Shown here piece by piece: positions 8,334 to 18,000 of a stretch of DNA of 64,000 bases. The notes below the pieces were generated by a model that was given only the letters and a program-made list of their open reading frames with translations, did not search any database and had not been told where the DNA came from. The stretch spans positions 4,278,001 to 4,342,000 of the forward strand of contig JADJQR010000001.1 of NCBI GenBank assembly GCA_016712675.1, given 5' to 3'. Both the position numbers and the translations under genes were made by a program. The DNA comes from a bacterium (GTDB taxonomy: Bacteria; Krumholzibacteriota; Krumholzibacteriia; LZORAL124-64-63). Position 1 is the first letter of the stretch; every line of letters begins with the position of its first letter.

Positions 8334-9161
8334 CTAATCGATGAACGCCAGGGCCCGCTGCCCGACGACCGCGCTCTCGGTGTTGGGCAGCACGCGGTGC
8401 CACCCCGCCAGCACCACCGTCCGGTGATCCGGGTGCCGGACGCGGCCACGCACGAGCACGACCGGATTGCGGGTCCCCACCTGCCAGGGACCCTGGCCGG
8501 CGCGCGGGTCGCGCGCGCGCAGCTCGCGGAGACGCCTCTCGGTGAGGCCGTCACGGAACCGGCTGTTGAAGTACACGATCTCGCCGCCGGTGCGGACCAA
8601 CTCGTCGACGACGTGCGGCTTGCCGCGCCCGCGGCGCAGCGGTTCGCGGCGGTGCACCGGCAGGCGCGCGTTGTCGAACCCGGGATCCGGAACGAAGAAC
8701 CACTCACCCTGGCGCACGAAGCCGGCGTTGCGGCGGCGGTTGCGCTCGTCGGGGCGCAGGCCGACGCGCTCCTGCGCCTGGCGCACGAGCTCCGGCTTGA
8801 GCGCCTCCATAGCCTGAGTCACGGTCGTCACGCGGGCCTCCTCGGGCAGGGACGCCACGAACCAGTGACGCTCGTCGTGGCCACAAAGGAAGCGCGCGGG
8901 CGGAATGGCGGGCCCGGTGAGGCCGCGGTCGGTAAGCATCAGCACGAGGTGGCGCCGGTTGGGCCGGCGGTCCAGCACCACCAGGTCGTTGTCCTGCGAG
9001 AGGTCGGCGCGAATGACGTAGTACTCGCCCTTCCGATCGCTGTCAATGTCCAGCCGCACGGGCGGCGGAGCGGTCTGCCAGCGGAAGACACGCGGCTGAA
9101 TGAACACCACCCGCGAACCCACCTCGTCGAAAGCCCGCGCAATCGTCCTCGCGTCGATCAT
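8334..9161 (-). CDS. conserved-looking hypothetical protein
   Basis: The product has 275 residues; the ATG at 9159-9161 is preceded by GGAGGTGGGTC. I recognise no family. It has no signal peptide or membrane span. It is rich in Arg and aromatic residues, with clusters such as LCGHDERHWFVASLPE, FVRQGEWFFVPDP and an Arg-rich stretch (RREPLRRGRGKPHVVDEL). It sits between rsgA and a DUF4143 ATPase on the same strand but 365 bases from rsgA, so it is probably transcribed separately. The palindrome 30 bases after the stop may mark its mRNA end. Confidence 0.75.
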   Translation of the reverse strand: MIDARTIARAFDEVGSRVVFIQPRVFRWQTAPPPVRLDIDSDRKGEYYVIRADLSQDNDLVVLDRRPNRRHLVLMLTDRGLTGPAIPPARFLCGHDERHWFVASLPEEARVTTVTQAMEALKPELVRQAQERVGLRPDERNRRRNAGFVRQGEWFFVPDPGFDNARLPVHRREPLRRGRGKPHVVDELVRTGGEIVYFNSRFRDGLTERRLRELRARDPRAGQGPWQVGTRNPVVLVRGRVRHPDHRTVVLAGWHRVLPNTESAVVGQRALAFID

Positions 9162-9525
9162 GACCCACCTCCAGGGCGGCGCAAACCGCCACGACGGGCA
9201 CCCGGCGCTCGGGCCAGTGCCACCGTTGTCCAGGCATGGAGGGGAATGAAACGCGGCAGGGATTACGGTCACCCGCCCGGTTTCACGCCCACGGCACGCA
9301 CTCCATTGGCCCTGACGAACCCGACGGACACACTCCGCCCGGTGTCAGTTCGCAACCGGATCGTTCCGGTTCACTAATGGAGTAGTCTTCTAGCCGTGAA
9401 CATGACGGGGGTCCCTGCTTCGACGTGAGGCGCGGTCGCCACCGTGGCGACGCGGCGTCAGAGTTGCATTGCGGTTGGAGATTGTCAAGAGGAACCTGAT
9501 GGCGGCTTGGCCAGGCCGTGCCCGT
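9162..9525. other. intergenic gap between unknown gene and rsgA
   Basis: I see no gene here. It holds the rsgA-side hairpin at 9431-9454 and the ribosome-binding site of the unknown gene; no promoter or repeat could be supported. Confidence 0.5.
9431..9454 (-). terminator. hairpin downstream of rsgA
   Basis: CGCGGTCGCC and GGCGACGCG face each other around ACCGT, about 70 bases after the rsgA stop. There is no U-run, so termination is inferred only from position and strength. Confidence 0.35.
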
Positions 9526-10611
9526 TCAGGGCCGCCCCGACTTCTTGTGGTAGTCCTTGATCACCCGCCCCATGATCCGCCCCTTGCGATGCTCCTCGGC
9601 GCGCGCCCGCGCATCGGTCTTCACCGCGGCCACCTGCAGCTCGCGCTGGAGCTTGTGCCAGCTGGCCAGGCGCTCCGGATCCAGCTCGCCGGCCTCCACC
9701 GCCGCGCGCACCGCGCAGTCGGGCTCGTCGCCGTGACGGCAGTCGCGGAAGCGGCACGACGGCGCCAGCGCCTCGATGTCCGGGAAGGCCAGCGCGATGC
9801 CGTCCTCGTCGCCGGTCAGGCCGATCGCCCGCAGGCCTGGCGTGTCGATGATGACGCCGTGGCCGGGGATGGCCACGAGCTCACGCGCGACCGTCGTGTG
9901 GCGCCCGCGTCCGTCGGCCTCGCGGATACCGCCCGTGGCCTGGCGCTGCTCGCCCAGCAGCGCATTGATGAGCGTGGACTTGCCGGCGCCGGATGGGCCC
10001 AGCAGGATGGCGGTGCGGCCGGCGGCAACGTGTTCGAGCAGGCCGCCCACGCTCGCGCCGTCCAGCCCGTTCACCGTCAGGATCTCCACGCCGATCGCCA
10101 CCGACGCCACCGCCTCGCGGGCGGCCTCGGCATCCGCTGAAAGATCGCTCTTGGTCAGCACGACCACCGGCGTCGCGCCCGAACTCCAGGCCACCGACAG
10201 CTCCCGTTCGAGCCGGCGCAGGTTGGGCTCGTCGGCGATCGGGTGGACCACGAACACCGTGTCGACGTTCGCGGCCAGCGCCTGCACCTCGGCCGTGCGG
10301 CCGGCGTCACTGCGGACGATGGCGTTGCGCCGCGCCAGGACGGCTTCGATCAGTGCGGCGCCGTCGCCGTCCGGAACCGACAGCGCAACCCAGTCGCCGA
10401 CGACCGGCAGCGCCGCGTGGCTCTCGTCCGCCTTCAGCAGGCGCGCGGTGGTGCCGGCGCGCACGATCCCGTTTGCGGTCGCCACCAGCGAACTGGTGCG
10501 GTCGCCGCGGATCACGCGGCCGGCAATCCGGCCCGCGGCGGCGTGGAGCGCAATGAGCCCCTGCCAATGCGGGGACCAGCCCAGTTCGGAGAGGCCGTGG
10601 GTGTCATTCAA
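9526..10611 (-). CDS. rsgA: ribosome small subunit-dependent GTPase RsgA
   Basis: The product has 361 residues and is a circularly permuted GTPase of 30S ribosome maturation. Order of motifs: N-terminal OB fold (about 25-105), G4 TKSD (153-156), then G1 GPSGAGKST (205-213), then G3 DTPG (256-259). The C-terminal zinc site CRFRDCRHGDEPDC (C286, C291, H293, C299) and a basic helix with KDYHKKSGR follow. G4-before-G1 is diagnostic. It stands alone between two unrelated genes. The gene above it (stop 10764) is separated by a strong hairpin, so rsgA should have its own promoter. Confidence 0.96.
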   Translation of the reverse strand: MNDTHGLSELGWSPHWQGLIALHAAAGRIAGRVIRGDRTSSLVATANGIVRAGTTARLLKADESHAALPVVGDWVALSVPDGDGAALIEAVLARRNAIVRSDAGRTAEVQALAANVDTVFVVHPIADEPNLRRLERELSVAWSSGATPVVVLTKSDLSADAEAAREAVASVAIGVEILTVNGLDGASVGGLLEHVAAGRTAILLGPSGAGKSTLINALLGEQRQATGGIREADGRGRHTTVARELVAIPGHGVIIDTPGLRAIGLTGDEDGIALAFPDIEALAPSCRFRDCRHGDEPDCAVRAAVEAGELDPERLASWHKLQRELQVAAVKTDARARAEEHRKGRIMGRVIKDYHKKSGRP

Positions 10612-10702
10612 GGGAATGCCTCCGGGGAGTCGAGCCCGACGCAGCCGTCACGAACAGGCGCGCTGGAGTTCAGCCCGGCGGCTGAACGGCCGCGTCAGTC
10701 GA

Positions 10703-10730
10703 CGGCCCCGGTCGCTACCGACCGGGGCCG
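10703..10730 (-). terminator. strong hairpin after the VWA/FG-GAP gene
   Basis: A perfect 12-bp stem, CGGCCCCGGTCG (10703-10714) with CGACCGGGGCCG (10719-10730), and a 4-base loop, starting 33 bases past the stop at 10764. No U-tract. Confidence 0.55.
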
Positions 10731-10763
10731 CCCCTGTACCATCGTCACCTGTGGTGACGAACC

Positions 10764-13700
10764 TTACTTCAGCATCACCATCCGACCCGTCCGGCTGAAC
10801 GCGCCGGACTCGAACCGGTAGAAGTAGACACCCGAAGCGACCCGACGACCGTCGTTGTCGTTGCCGTTCCAGACGGTCGAGAACTCGCCCTCGCCGTAGC
10901 GGACGTCGTCAAGCAGCGTCTTCACCAGCCGCCCGTTGACGTCGAACACGGTCAGGGTCACGCCACCGGCCACCGGCAACGAGAACTCGATCCGCGTCTG
11001 CGGGTTGAACGGATTCGGGTGATTGCTCACCGCGTACTGGAAGGGCTTGACCACCAGCGGAGCGTCCGAAGCACCCGTGGTCTCCGCGATTTCCACGGCC
11101 ACGTTCACCGGCTGGTTCTCGAGCACCTGCACGATGCCGCTCGGCCAGTGGATCGACAGGTTGACGCGGTTGGCGTCCCCCAGGCCGAACTGCGCGACCG
11201 CCGCCCGCTGCGACATGTAGCTCGAACCGGCCGTGATCTCACGCATCTGGGTCAGACCGGTCGCCGGATCGGTCGCCACGACGCGAGCGCCGACACCGCC
11301 ACGGTTCGACACCGTGCCCTTGAGGCGCACGCTCAGCCAGGACTTGTTGGTGATCAGGTCGTTCCTGAACATGTGGCTGGCCAGACCCTGCCAATTATGA
11401 TTGGCCACGTAGAGGTCCAGGTCACCATCGCCGTCATGGTCGTTCCAGCCCATGCCCCACGCCGTGATGGGCATCTGCAGATCGCCGCAGGTCGAATCCG
11501 CGAACGCCCCGCGCACGTTGTGGAACAGCTTGTTGTCGCCACTGAAGTTGGTCACGAAGAGGTCGAGCCAACCGTCGTTGTTGTAATCGCCCCACCCGCA
11601 CGACCGACCGTCGCCCGTATCGGCGACAACGGGATCCGGCGAGATCGAGAAGACGCCGCCATCATTCACGAACAGGCGGTTCTCCGTCAGGCGATTCACC
11701 AGGTACAGATCCAGGTCACCATCGTTGTCGAAGTCGCCCCAGTCGACACCCTTGCCCTTGCCCATGTCGTCCAGGGGCGCCACGGTCACGTCCACCAGGA
11801 CGCCGCGGTCGTTGCGGAACAGGTGGTTCGGACCGTCCTCGACGCTGACGTACAGATCCAGGTCCTGGTCGTTGTCGTAGTCGCCCCAGGCGCAGCCACG
11901 GCTCTTGTCCGTGAAGCCGGCAGCCGAAGCGACCGAGGTGAACGTTCCGCCACCATCATTGCGCAGCAGCTTGTTCGGCCCGTCGAAGTTCGTGACGAAC
12001 AGGTCCAGGTCACCGTCGTTGTCGTAGTCCGCCCAGGCGGCATTGTTGCCCTGCAGCGGGCATGCCAGATCGCCGGCGGTAGCGTTGACCAGGGTCCCGC
12101 CGTCGTTGCGGTACAGCACGTTCGCGCCGCTCCAGTTCACGACGTACAGGTCAAGGTCGCCGTCGTTGTCGTAGTCGCCCCAAGCGGCGCCGCGGGAGTC
12201 ATAGGAGTTCTCCCCATCGCCGTGCGGGACGGTGCTGAACACGCCGCCGCCCTCGTTGCGCAGCAGCTTGTTCGGGCCGTTGTTGGCCAGGTACAGGTCG
12301 TCGTCGCCGTCGCCGTCGAGATCGCCCCAGGCGACGCCGTGGCCGTCGAGGCCGCTGTTGTCCAGGGGGCCTGTCGTGGCGTCATGCCAAACGCAGAACC
12401 CGCTGCAGATGTCAACCAGGTACGCAAAGGGACCGATGACCGACTCGAGTCCGCGATTGTCACGAGCCCTGATCGCGACGTTGATGCTCTCGCCCAGCAC
12501 GACCTCCGAGCCCGGGATCGCGCCACGGTAGAGACTGCCGGAAACCGCGGCCATCTCGATCTCGGTGATCGTCGAATCGGCCGACGTCGAGTACTGCAGC
12601 CAGACCCGCGCCACGTAGTCGGTGGCGTCGATGACGTTGACGTCGAACCACATGTCCTGGCCGGCGCACGGTCCATCGACCATGAGCTCCGAGATCGCCG
12701 GCGCCACGTTCGAGCAGTCAAGGATATCGAACTGCGTCGGTCCCCACACCGAAGTGACGTTGTAGTTGTCTCGGGCACGGACCTCCACTTCGAGGTCCGC
12801 GGCGGCGAACAGTACGGAGCCGGGAATCGTGGCCTCGAAGAGGTCGCCGCCGATGCTCGTGAAGTCCGCTTCCGTGTACAGAAGGGCGCCGACTTCCCGG
12901 TATCGCACCCAGACCCGGGCCAAACTGGCGGTCGTGTCGACGACGCGCGCCCGGATGATCATGTCGTCGCCCTCGCACAGCGGGCCGGCCGACTCGACGG
13001 TGATCGTGGGGGGCACGTTGGGCAGCACCGCGATCTGATGCGGACGTTCGGCGGCGTCGACGGCCGGAGTCGTGACCGTCTGGACGCCGTCCGTGGCCCG
13101 CATGTAGTAGTCGATCCCGTAGCGCAGAACAGCGGAGGCTGGCAGGGTCGCCGACCACCGCGACTCGGCCGGGGTGCCCGAGATCCGCGTCATCGTCACG
13201 GAATTGTATGCACTTGCCCCCGTCGTCCGGTACCACAGCTGGACACTGGTCACGAAGGGCGGATACAGGTCCACCACATCGCAAGCCAGGGTCAGCGGCA
13301 CGCTCTCGGCCTGGGCGGACGCCGAAAGCGCGATCGTCTCGGGCGTCCTGGTGATCGTAGGTACCTGGCCCGGCGTGTAGGTCCACTCGACGGCGGCCGA
13401 TTCGCCGCAGGCGCCTACCTCGATGCGCACCGTGCGGAGCGTGCCATCGAAGCGGGGGTTCGACGAACGGTAGCGCACGGTCGCGACCTGCGAGATGCGC
13501 GCCGCGATGTCGGCCAGGATCGGCCCGTAATCCGCTACCACCGGGAACAGCAGGCCGCCGGTGCAGTCGCGGATCGAGCCGGCGTTGCAGTAGTCGGCGC
13601 CGGAGTCGCCGTCGTTGCAGTTCACCGAGCAATGAACCGTGACGTTGTTCGCATTGGCCGCGGCACAGGCGTCGGCGGTCGTGACATCGGTGGATCCGTT

Positions 13701-14627
13701 GCTGCGTTCATCGGTGCTCAACAGGAAGACGCGCACCGAACCGGTCCGGAACGCGTACCCCTGCGCAGCGGTCTTGATGGCCAGGAGGCCCGGTTCGGTG
13801 CCTCCGCTAGCCGTCCATTGGTTGAGGTACTGGGTCCGGAAGGTCGCGGCGTTGTCAGTCCAACCGTAGTTGTTGACGGCGATCGGGAGACCGCTGCTGG
13901 CGGACTGACCGAAGCGCATCAAGGCGAAGCGGACATCCCATCCGCGGTTGACAAGGCTGTCGGCGAAGGCCCCGACATTGGCAACAACGCTGTCGCGATA
14001 GGGGCCCATGGATCCGCTATTATCGCCGACCACGACAATGTCTACAAGCTGTCCGGTCGAACCGCCCGTCAAGTCGACGGCGAAGTAGTCCGTCTGCAGG
14101 ACGCCGTTCTCCCAAGCGGTGAAATCGGATTCCTGCAACGGGCAGGGCGGGGACGGGAGACGGACGTTCGTGTAGATGAACGGGAAGTTCGACGCATCGC
14201 CGCCCTCGAGCACCATGCTCAGGGCCGTGGTGCTCTGGGTGGAGACGTCATCCCCCGCGCCGGGCGCGTACAGGTCGAACGTCTCGACCGGAGACTGGCC
14301 AACGGTGGCGCCGTCAGCCGTCTTGCCCTGCACCTCGAAGGTGTACCTGCGCGTCTCGTCGATATCGCCCAGGACGAGCGGCTGCTTCTCGACGAGGTCC
14401 TTGATGATCGTGGTGCCCGTGGCGGTGTCCAAGATGGTCAGAACGTAGTGGTCCGCGGGCGATTCGCCCGGGTAGCAGGTGACCTCGATGAGGCCATGCT
14501 CGTTGAGAACGACCTTGAGGTCGATGTCCGTTGCCGCTCCGGCCATGGTCGCCATTCCGGCGACCATCAGCAGCACAGCGGCCATCCAGGCCGCTGACAG
14601 GAACTTGCGTGGGCGCAGTGGAAGCAT
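10764..14627 (-). CDS. exported VWA / FG-GAP (VCBS) / ASPIC protein with PNPFNP tail
   Basis: The product has 1287 residues. Start is MLPLRPRKFLSAAWMAAVLL at 14625-14627, a clear signal peptide. A von Willebrand A domain begins near residue 195 with the MIDAS DNSGSMG. Ig-like cysteine-containing repeats follow (about 430-730). Then come about seven FG-GAP units of the form WGDYDNDGDLDLYVxN (about 750-1085) with Ca-loop DxDxDG residues, an ASPIC/UnbV-like segment (QRAAVAQFGLGDA, about 1090-1190) and the sorting tail NHPNPFNPQTRIEFSLP to the end. FG-GAP and VWA suggest a calcium-stabilised surface adhesin; that role is inference. A TTGACA/TAGAGT promoter lies upstream. Confidence 0.93.
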   Translation of the reverse strand: MLPLRPRKFLSAAWMAAVLLMVAGMATMAGAATDIDLKVVLNEHGLIEVTCYPGESPADHYVLTILDTATGTTIIKDLVEKQPLVLGDIDETRRYTFEVQGKTADGATVGQSPVETFDLYAPGAGDDVSTQSTTALSMVLEGGDASNFPFIYTNVRLPSPPCPLQESDFTAWENGVLQTDYFAVDLTGGSTGQLVDIVVVGDNSGSMGPYRDSVVANVGAFADSLVNRGWDVRFALMRFGQSASSGLPIAVNNYGWTDNAATFRTQYLNQWTASGGTEPGLLAIKTAAQGYAFRTGSVRVFLLSTDERSNGSTDVTTADACAAANANNVTVHCSVNCNDGDSGADYCNAGSIRDCTGGLLFPVVADYGPILADIAARISQVATVRYRSSNPRFDGTLRTVRIEVGACGESAAVEWTYTPGQVPTITRTPETIALSASAQAESVPLTLACDVVDLYPPFVTSVQLWYRTTGASAYNSVTMTRISGTPAESRWSATLPASAVLRYGIDYYMRATDGVQTVTTPAVDAAERPHQIAVLPNVPPTITVESAGPLCEGDDMIIRARVVDTTASLARVWVRYREVGALLYTEADFTSIGGDLFEATIPGSVLFAAADLEVEVRARDNYNVTSVWGPTQFDILDCSNVAPAISELMVDGPCAGQDMWFDVNVIDATDYVARVWLQYSTSADSTITEIEMAAVSGSLYRGAIPGSEVVLGESINVAIRARDNRGLESVIGPFAYLVDICSGFCVWHDATTGPLDNSGLDGHGVAWGDLDGDGDDDLYLANNGPNKLLRNEGGGVFSTVPHGDGENSYDSRGAAWGDYDNDGDLDLYVVNWSGANVLYRNDGGTLVNATAGDLACPLQGNNAAWADYDNDGDLDLFVTNFDGPNKLLRNDGGGTFTSVASAAGFTDKSRGCAWGDYDNDQDLDLYVSVEDGPNHLFRNDRGVLVDVTVAPLDDMGKGKGVDWGDFDNDGDLDLYLVNRLTENRLFVNDGGVFSISPDPVVADTGDGRSCGWGDYNNDGWLDLFVTNFSGDNKLFHNVRGAFADSTCGDLQMPITAWGMGWNDHDGDGDLDLYVANHNWQGLASHMFRNDLITNKSWLSVRLKGTVSNRGGVGARVVATDPATGLTQMREITAGSSYMSQRAAVAQFGLGDANRVNLSIHWPSGIVQVLENQPVNVAVEIAETTGASDAPLVVKPFQYAVSNHPNPFNPQTRIEFSLPVAGGVTLTVFDVNGRLVKTLLDDVRYGEGEFSTVWNGNDNDGRRVASGVYFYRFESGAFSRTGRMVMLK

Positions 14628-14689
14628 AGGTGTCCCCCCGTTTCGCGCAGCGAAGTTGAATAACGTGTCGTAGCCGGGCGAGGGCGCGG

Positions 14690-14718
14690 ACTCTACCACG
14701 TTGACATGGAATTGTCAA
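14690..14718 (-). promoter_or_regulatory. promoter of VWA/FG-GAP gene
   Basis: Minus strand: TTGACA (14713-14718), 17 bases, TAGAGT (14690-14695). The -35 is half of an inverted repeat TTGACA-6-TGTCAA (14701-14718), so a dimeric regulator could compete here. Confidence 0.55.
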
Positions 14719-14834
14719 TATGATGAAGTCGCGAACCAGTAGAATGCGGAGTAAAACCATCGAATTGAACGTCTCCGACAGAGTCGGCATCAGATGTGAT
14801 GACTCGGGACTCGCCCGGACTGCTCGGCTGAGAA

Positions 14835-14863
14835 TTGACAAATCGACGTCAGTATGGTCCAAT
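14835..14863 (+). promoter_or_regulatory. candidate promoter of transglutaminase-like gene
   Basis: TTGACA (14835-14840), 17 bases, TCCAAT (14858-14863). The -35 is consensus and the -10 weak; it implies a leader of about 140 bases. Confidence 0.35.
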
Positions 14864-15007
14864 GGTGCCGAGGTCAATGAGCGGGATCTCATCGCCACCT
14901 CGCCCAGGTTCCGATTCCGTGCGTGAGAGACCCTCGTTGCGGCTGTACGACGTTAGAAGCGGCCGTACAGTCCCGTGGCTTTGCTGATCCAGCGCGAGGG
15001 TTCCCTA

Positions 15008-18000
15008 ATGAGACCATGCCGCCACGTCGCCGCCCGCCTGCCGTTCCGTGCCACTCCTGGCGCTATGCTCTTGTCCGTGCTGGGCTTACTGCTGGTCGCG
15101 ACCGCAGCCCACGCCCAGGGACCGGGCCTCTACAAGGACGGCCAAAGGATCCTGGACCTCGAGGAGATGGTCAGCGAGGATCCCGGAATCGCCAAGACGC
15201 TGGCCGAACCGGCAACGCCGGGACGGGAGCTCTATCGCCGGGTCCTGGGTGACGAAGCGGGAACGGCCCAACGCCCCTTCGATGACTACTTCCGCTTGGC
15301 GGCTGCGTGCCGCCAGGCCGTGCGCTACGCCGAAGCCCAGCCGGACGAAATGGCAAGGGCGGTCTCGACCCTGGTGGACCTGGAGCCGGCGCTGGCAACA
15401 GCGCACGCAGGCGTGATCGATCACCTCGAAGCGGTTCGCCGGAACCTAGCCGCCGAGCCCAGGCTGGAACACAAAATCTCCAGGCTTGAGGGACTTGAAC
15501 GCGAACACCTCGCCCTCGCCGAGGATCTGTTGGCGCTGCTGGCCGCGCTGCGGGACGCCGAAGCGGGCGGACATGTCTTCGCCCGGGACGCCGCGTTGCG
15601 CGACCTCGCGCTGTACTTCGCCGCCGATCCGATCAAGGCCGTCGAGCCCGAGGTCGACGACGGATTCCGGGCGACGTCGATGCCGGTCGTCCAGCCGCGG
15701 GAGAGCGCGACGCCGCTGACCGCCGGTTCCTTGCTGTCGACCTACCCCGTTGCGACGGCCAAGAGCGCGATGGCCGACCCGGCCGATCTCGCGCCGACGA
15801 TCGACGTCCAGATCACCCCCGAGATCATGGCCCTGGCCGACTCGTTGGGCCGTTCGCCCGTGGCCATCTACTACTTCGTGCGCGACCAGTTCGAGTTCGA
15901 GCCCTACCTGGGCTCGCGCAAGGGTTCGCTGCAGACCCTCCAGCACCGCAAGGGCAACGACTACGACCAGGCTTCGCTGCTGATCGCCCTGCTTCGCGCG
16001 GCGGGAATTCCCGCGCGTTACGCCGCCGGCGAGGCGTACATGCCCATGGATCGCGCCCTGAATTGGCTCGGCTTCACCTCGGCTTCGGGCGCGGCGAGCC
16101 TGCTGGCCACCGCCGGCATGGACCCGACCTGGTATCCCGGCGGCATTTCGTGCCGGAGGGTCTGGGTCGAGGCGTACATCCCGTTCGCCAATTACCGCGG
16201 CGCGGTGAATGACAGCACCGGGCGGATGTGGATCCCGTTGGACCCGGCCTTCCGCCAGCACGATATCACCTGGGGGCACAACCTGCCGGCGGACATGGGG
16301 TTCGACGCGGAGACCTTCGTCGACGACTACATGTCCACGTTCCGGCCGGAGACGCCCATCGAGCACTTCGTCGCCCGACTCCAGTCCGAACTGCCCGCCC
16401 ACCACCCCGGCGCCACACTGGCCGACCTGGTGGATCGACGCGAGGTTGTCCGCGAACCCGACGGCATCCTGGCCGGCACCTTGCCCTACGAGCTGCTGGC
16501 GTTCGACGGGACGTTCTCCGAGATCCCGGCCAATCTGCGTTATGGCATCCGGTTCCACGTCTACGGCGGCGGCACGAACCTGGACTACACGACGACGCTG
16601 CCCCAGATCGTGCTGAAGCAGGTGACGATCTCCTACGTCGGAGCCACGCCCGCCGATCAGGCCCTGATCGACGCGGCGGGTGGTGTGTTCGGCGTCACCT
16701 CGCCCTACCTGATCGACGTGGTGCCGGTGCTGAAGATCGACGGCTGCGAAGTCGCGCGCGGAACGGGTCAGGTCATGATGGGCACGACCCACACCTCGGA
16801 CATGCACTTCACGGCCCCGACCGGCGCCGGCAACGTCATGCCGACGGTGACCAACGTGATCACCGCCGGCAACTTCCAGGGGATCGGCATCGACACGCAG
16901 GACGCCTTCCCGGCGACATTCGAAACGCCCTCCACGTCCTGTCCCGAGGAGTTGCTGGGACAGGAGCTGCACCAGACGGCCCTGACCTATCTGAACAACG
17001 TCGACACCTACGAGGACCTGGCCGCCGGCTACCTGCACATGACGGTGCTCAACGATGTCTCCGAAGCCATCGTCGAGAACGCCGTGACCGTGTACTTCAG
17101 CGGCAGCCTGCCCGTGAGCTTCACCTGGACCGGCATGATCGTCGACGCCGACCGCAAGATCATCGGGCCGTTCCCCACCGACGGCCGCCTGAACGCCTGC
17201 CAGGAGATGCGGCTGACCGGCGCCGACGGCTCGTTCCAGGAGAATCGCGTGTTCGAGACGCGGTTCGAGGAGGAGGCCATCTCGGCGGTGAAGATCCTGA
17301 GCCTGGCGGCCGACTCGCTGATCACCGTCTGCCGGATCACCTCCAGCATCGCAGCGGACTGTCCGGGACTGAGCCAGCCGTCGTCGGTGGTCTCGGCGAT
17401 CAATGCCGCGTTGGCCCAAGGGCGCGAGGTGACGATACCCGAGCGTCCGTTCACCTACTTCGATTGGTCGGGGACGGCGTGGATCGCCATGGACCCGGCG
17501 ACGTGTGCGGCGGGGTATATCATTTCGGGGGGGCAGAGTGGGGGGGCTACGGTGCAGGAGTGGGAAATCTACTACCCACGGCTTGCATGCCTGTATCCGG
17601 CAGGCTCAATAGAGGTCTCTCCAGCAGGGGTGGGCCCGGGCAATGACATCTATGTTGCGGAATCCGACGATCATCTGGTATTCACCGTCAACGATCTACG
17701 GTATATCAGCGCCAATAGTGGCCCATCGCCGTGTGCGGTCATACATGTCGCAACCAGGCGATTCGAGGTATCGAACTACACAATCAAGGAACTCGCATAC
17801 AGCAGTCGCTTCGGTCCTGGCGTATACACGTTTCGAGTTGGCGGCCTCGGTGAATGTGGGGCGTGTTCTTACCGCGAGAAGAATGTGACCATCGTCGCAC
17901 TCGAGACGTTGAAATTCAAGATTGGCGCGACACCTGATTGGCGCGAATTCCAAGGACCACAACGCGTTCTCCGCGGTAAGCCCACGCGCCTACTGGCTTT

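Larger units (their letters stand above)
14628..15007. other. divergent intergenic region between VWA/FG-GAP and transglutaminase-like genes
   Basis: 380 bases, AT-richer than the surroundings. It holds both divergent promoters and the TTGACA/TGTCAA inverted repeat; I see no gene. Confidence 0.6.

Noticed and set aside
14720-14926. 68-codon plus-strand gene in the divergent spacer
   Set aside because: No ribosome-binding site, overlaps both promoters, and no recognisable protein features.
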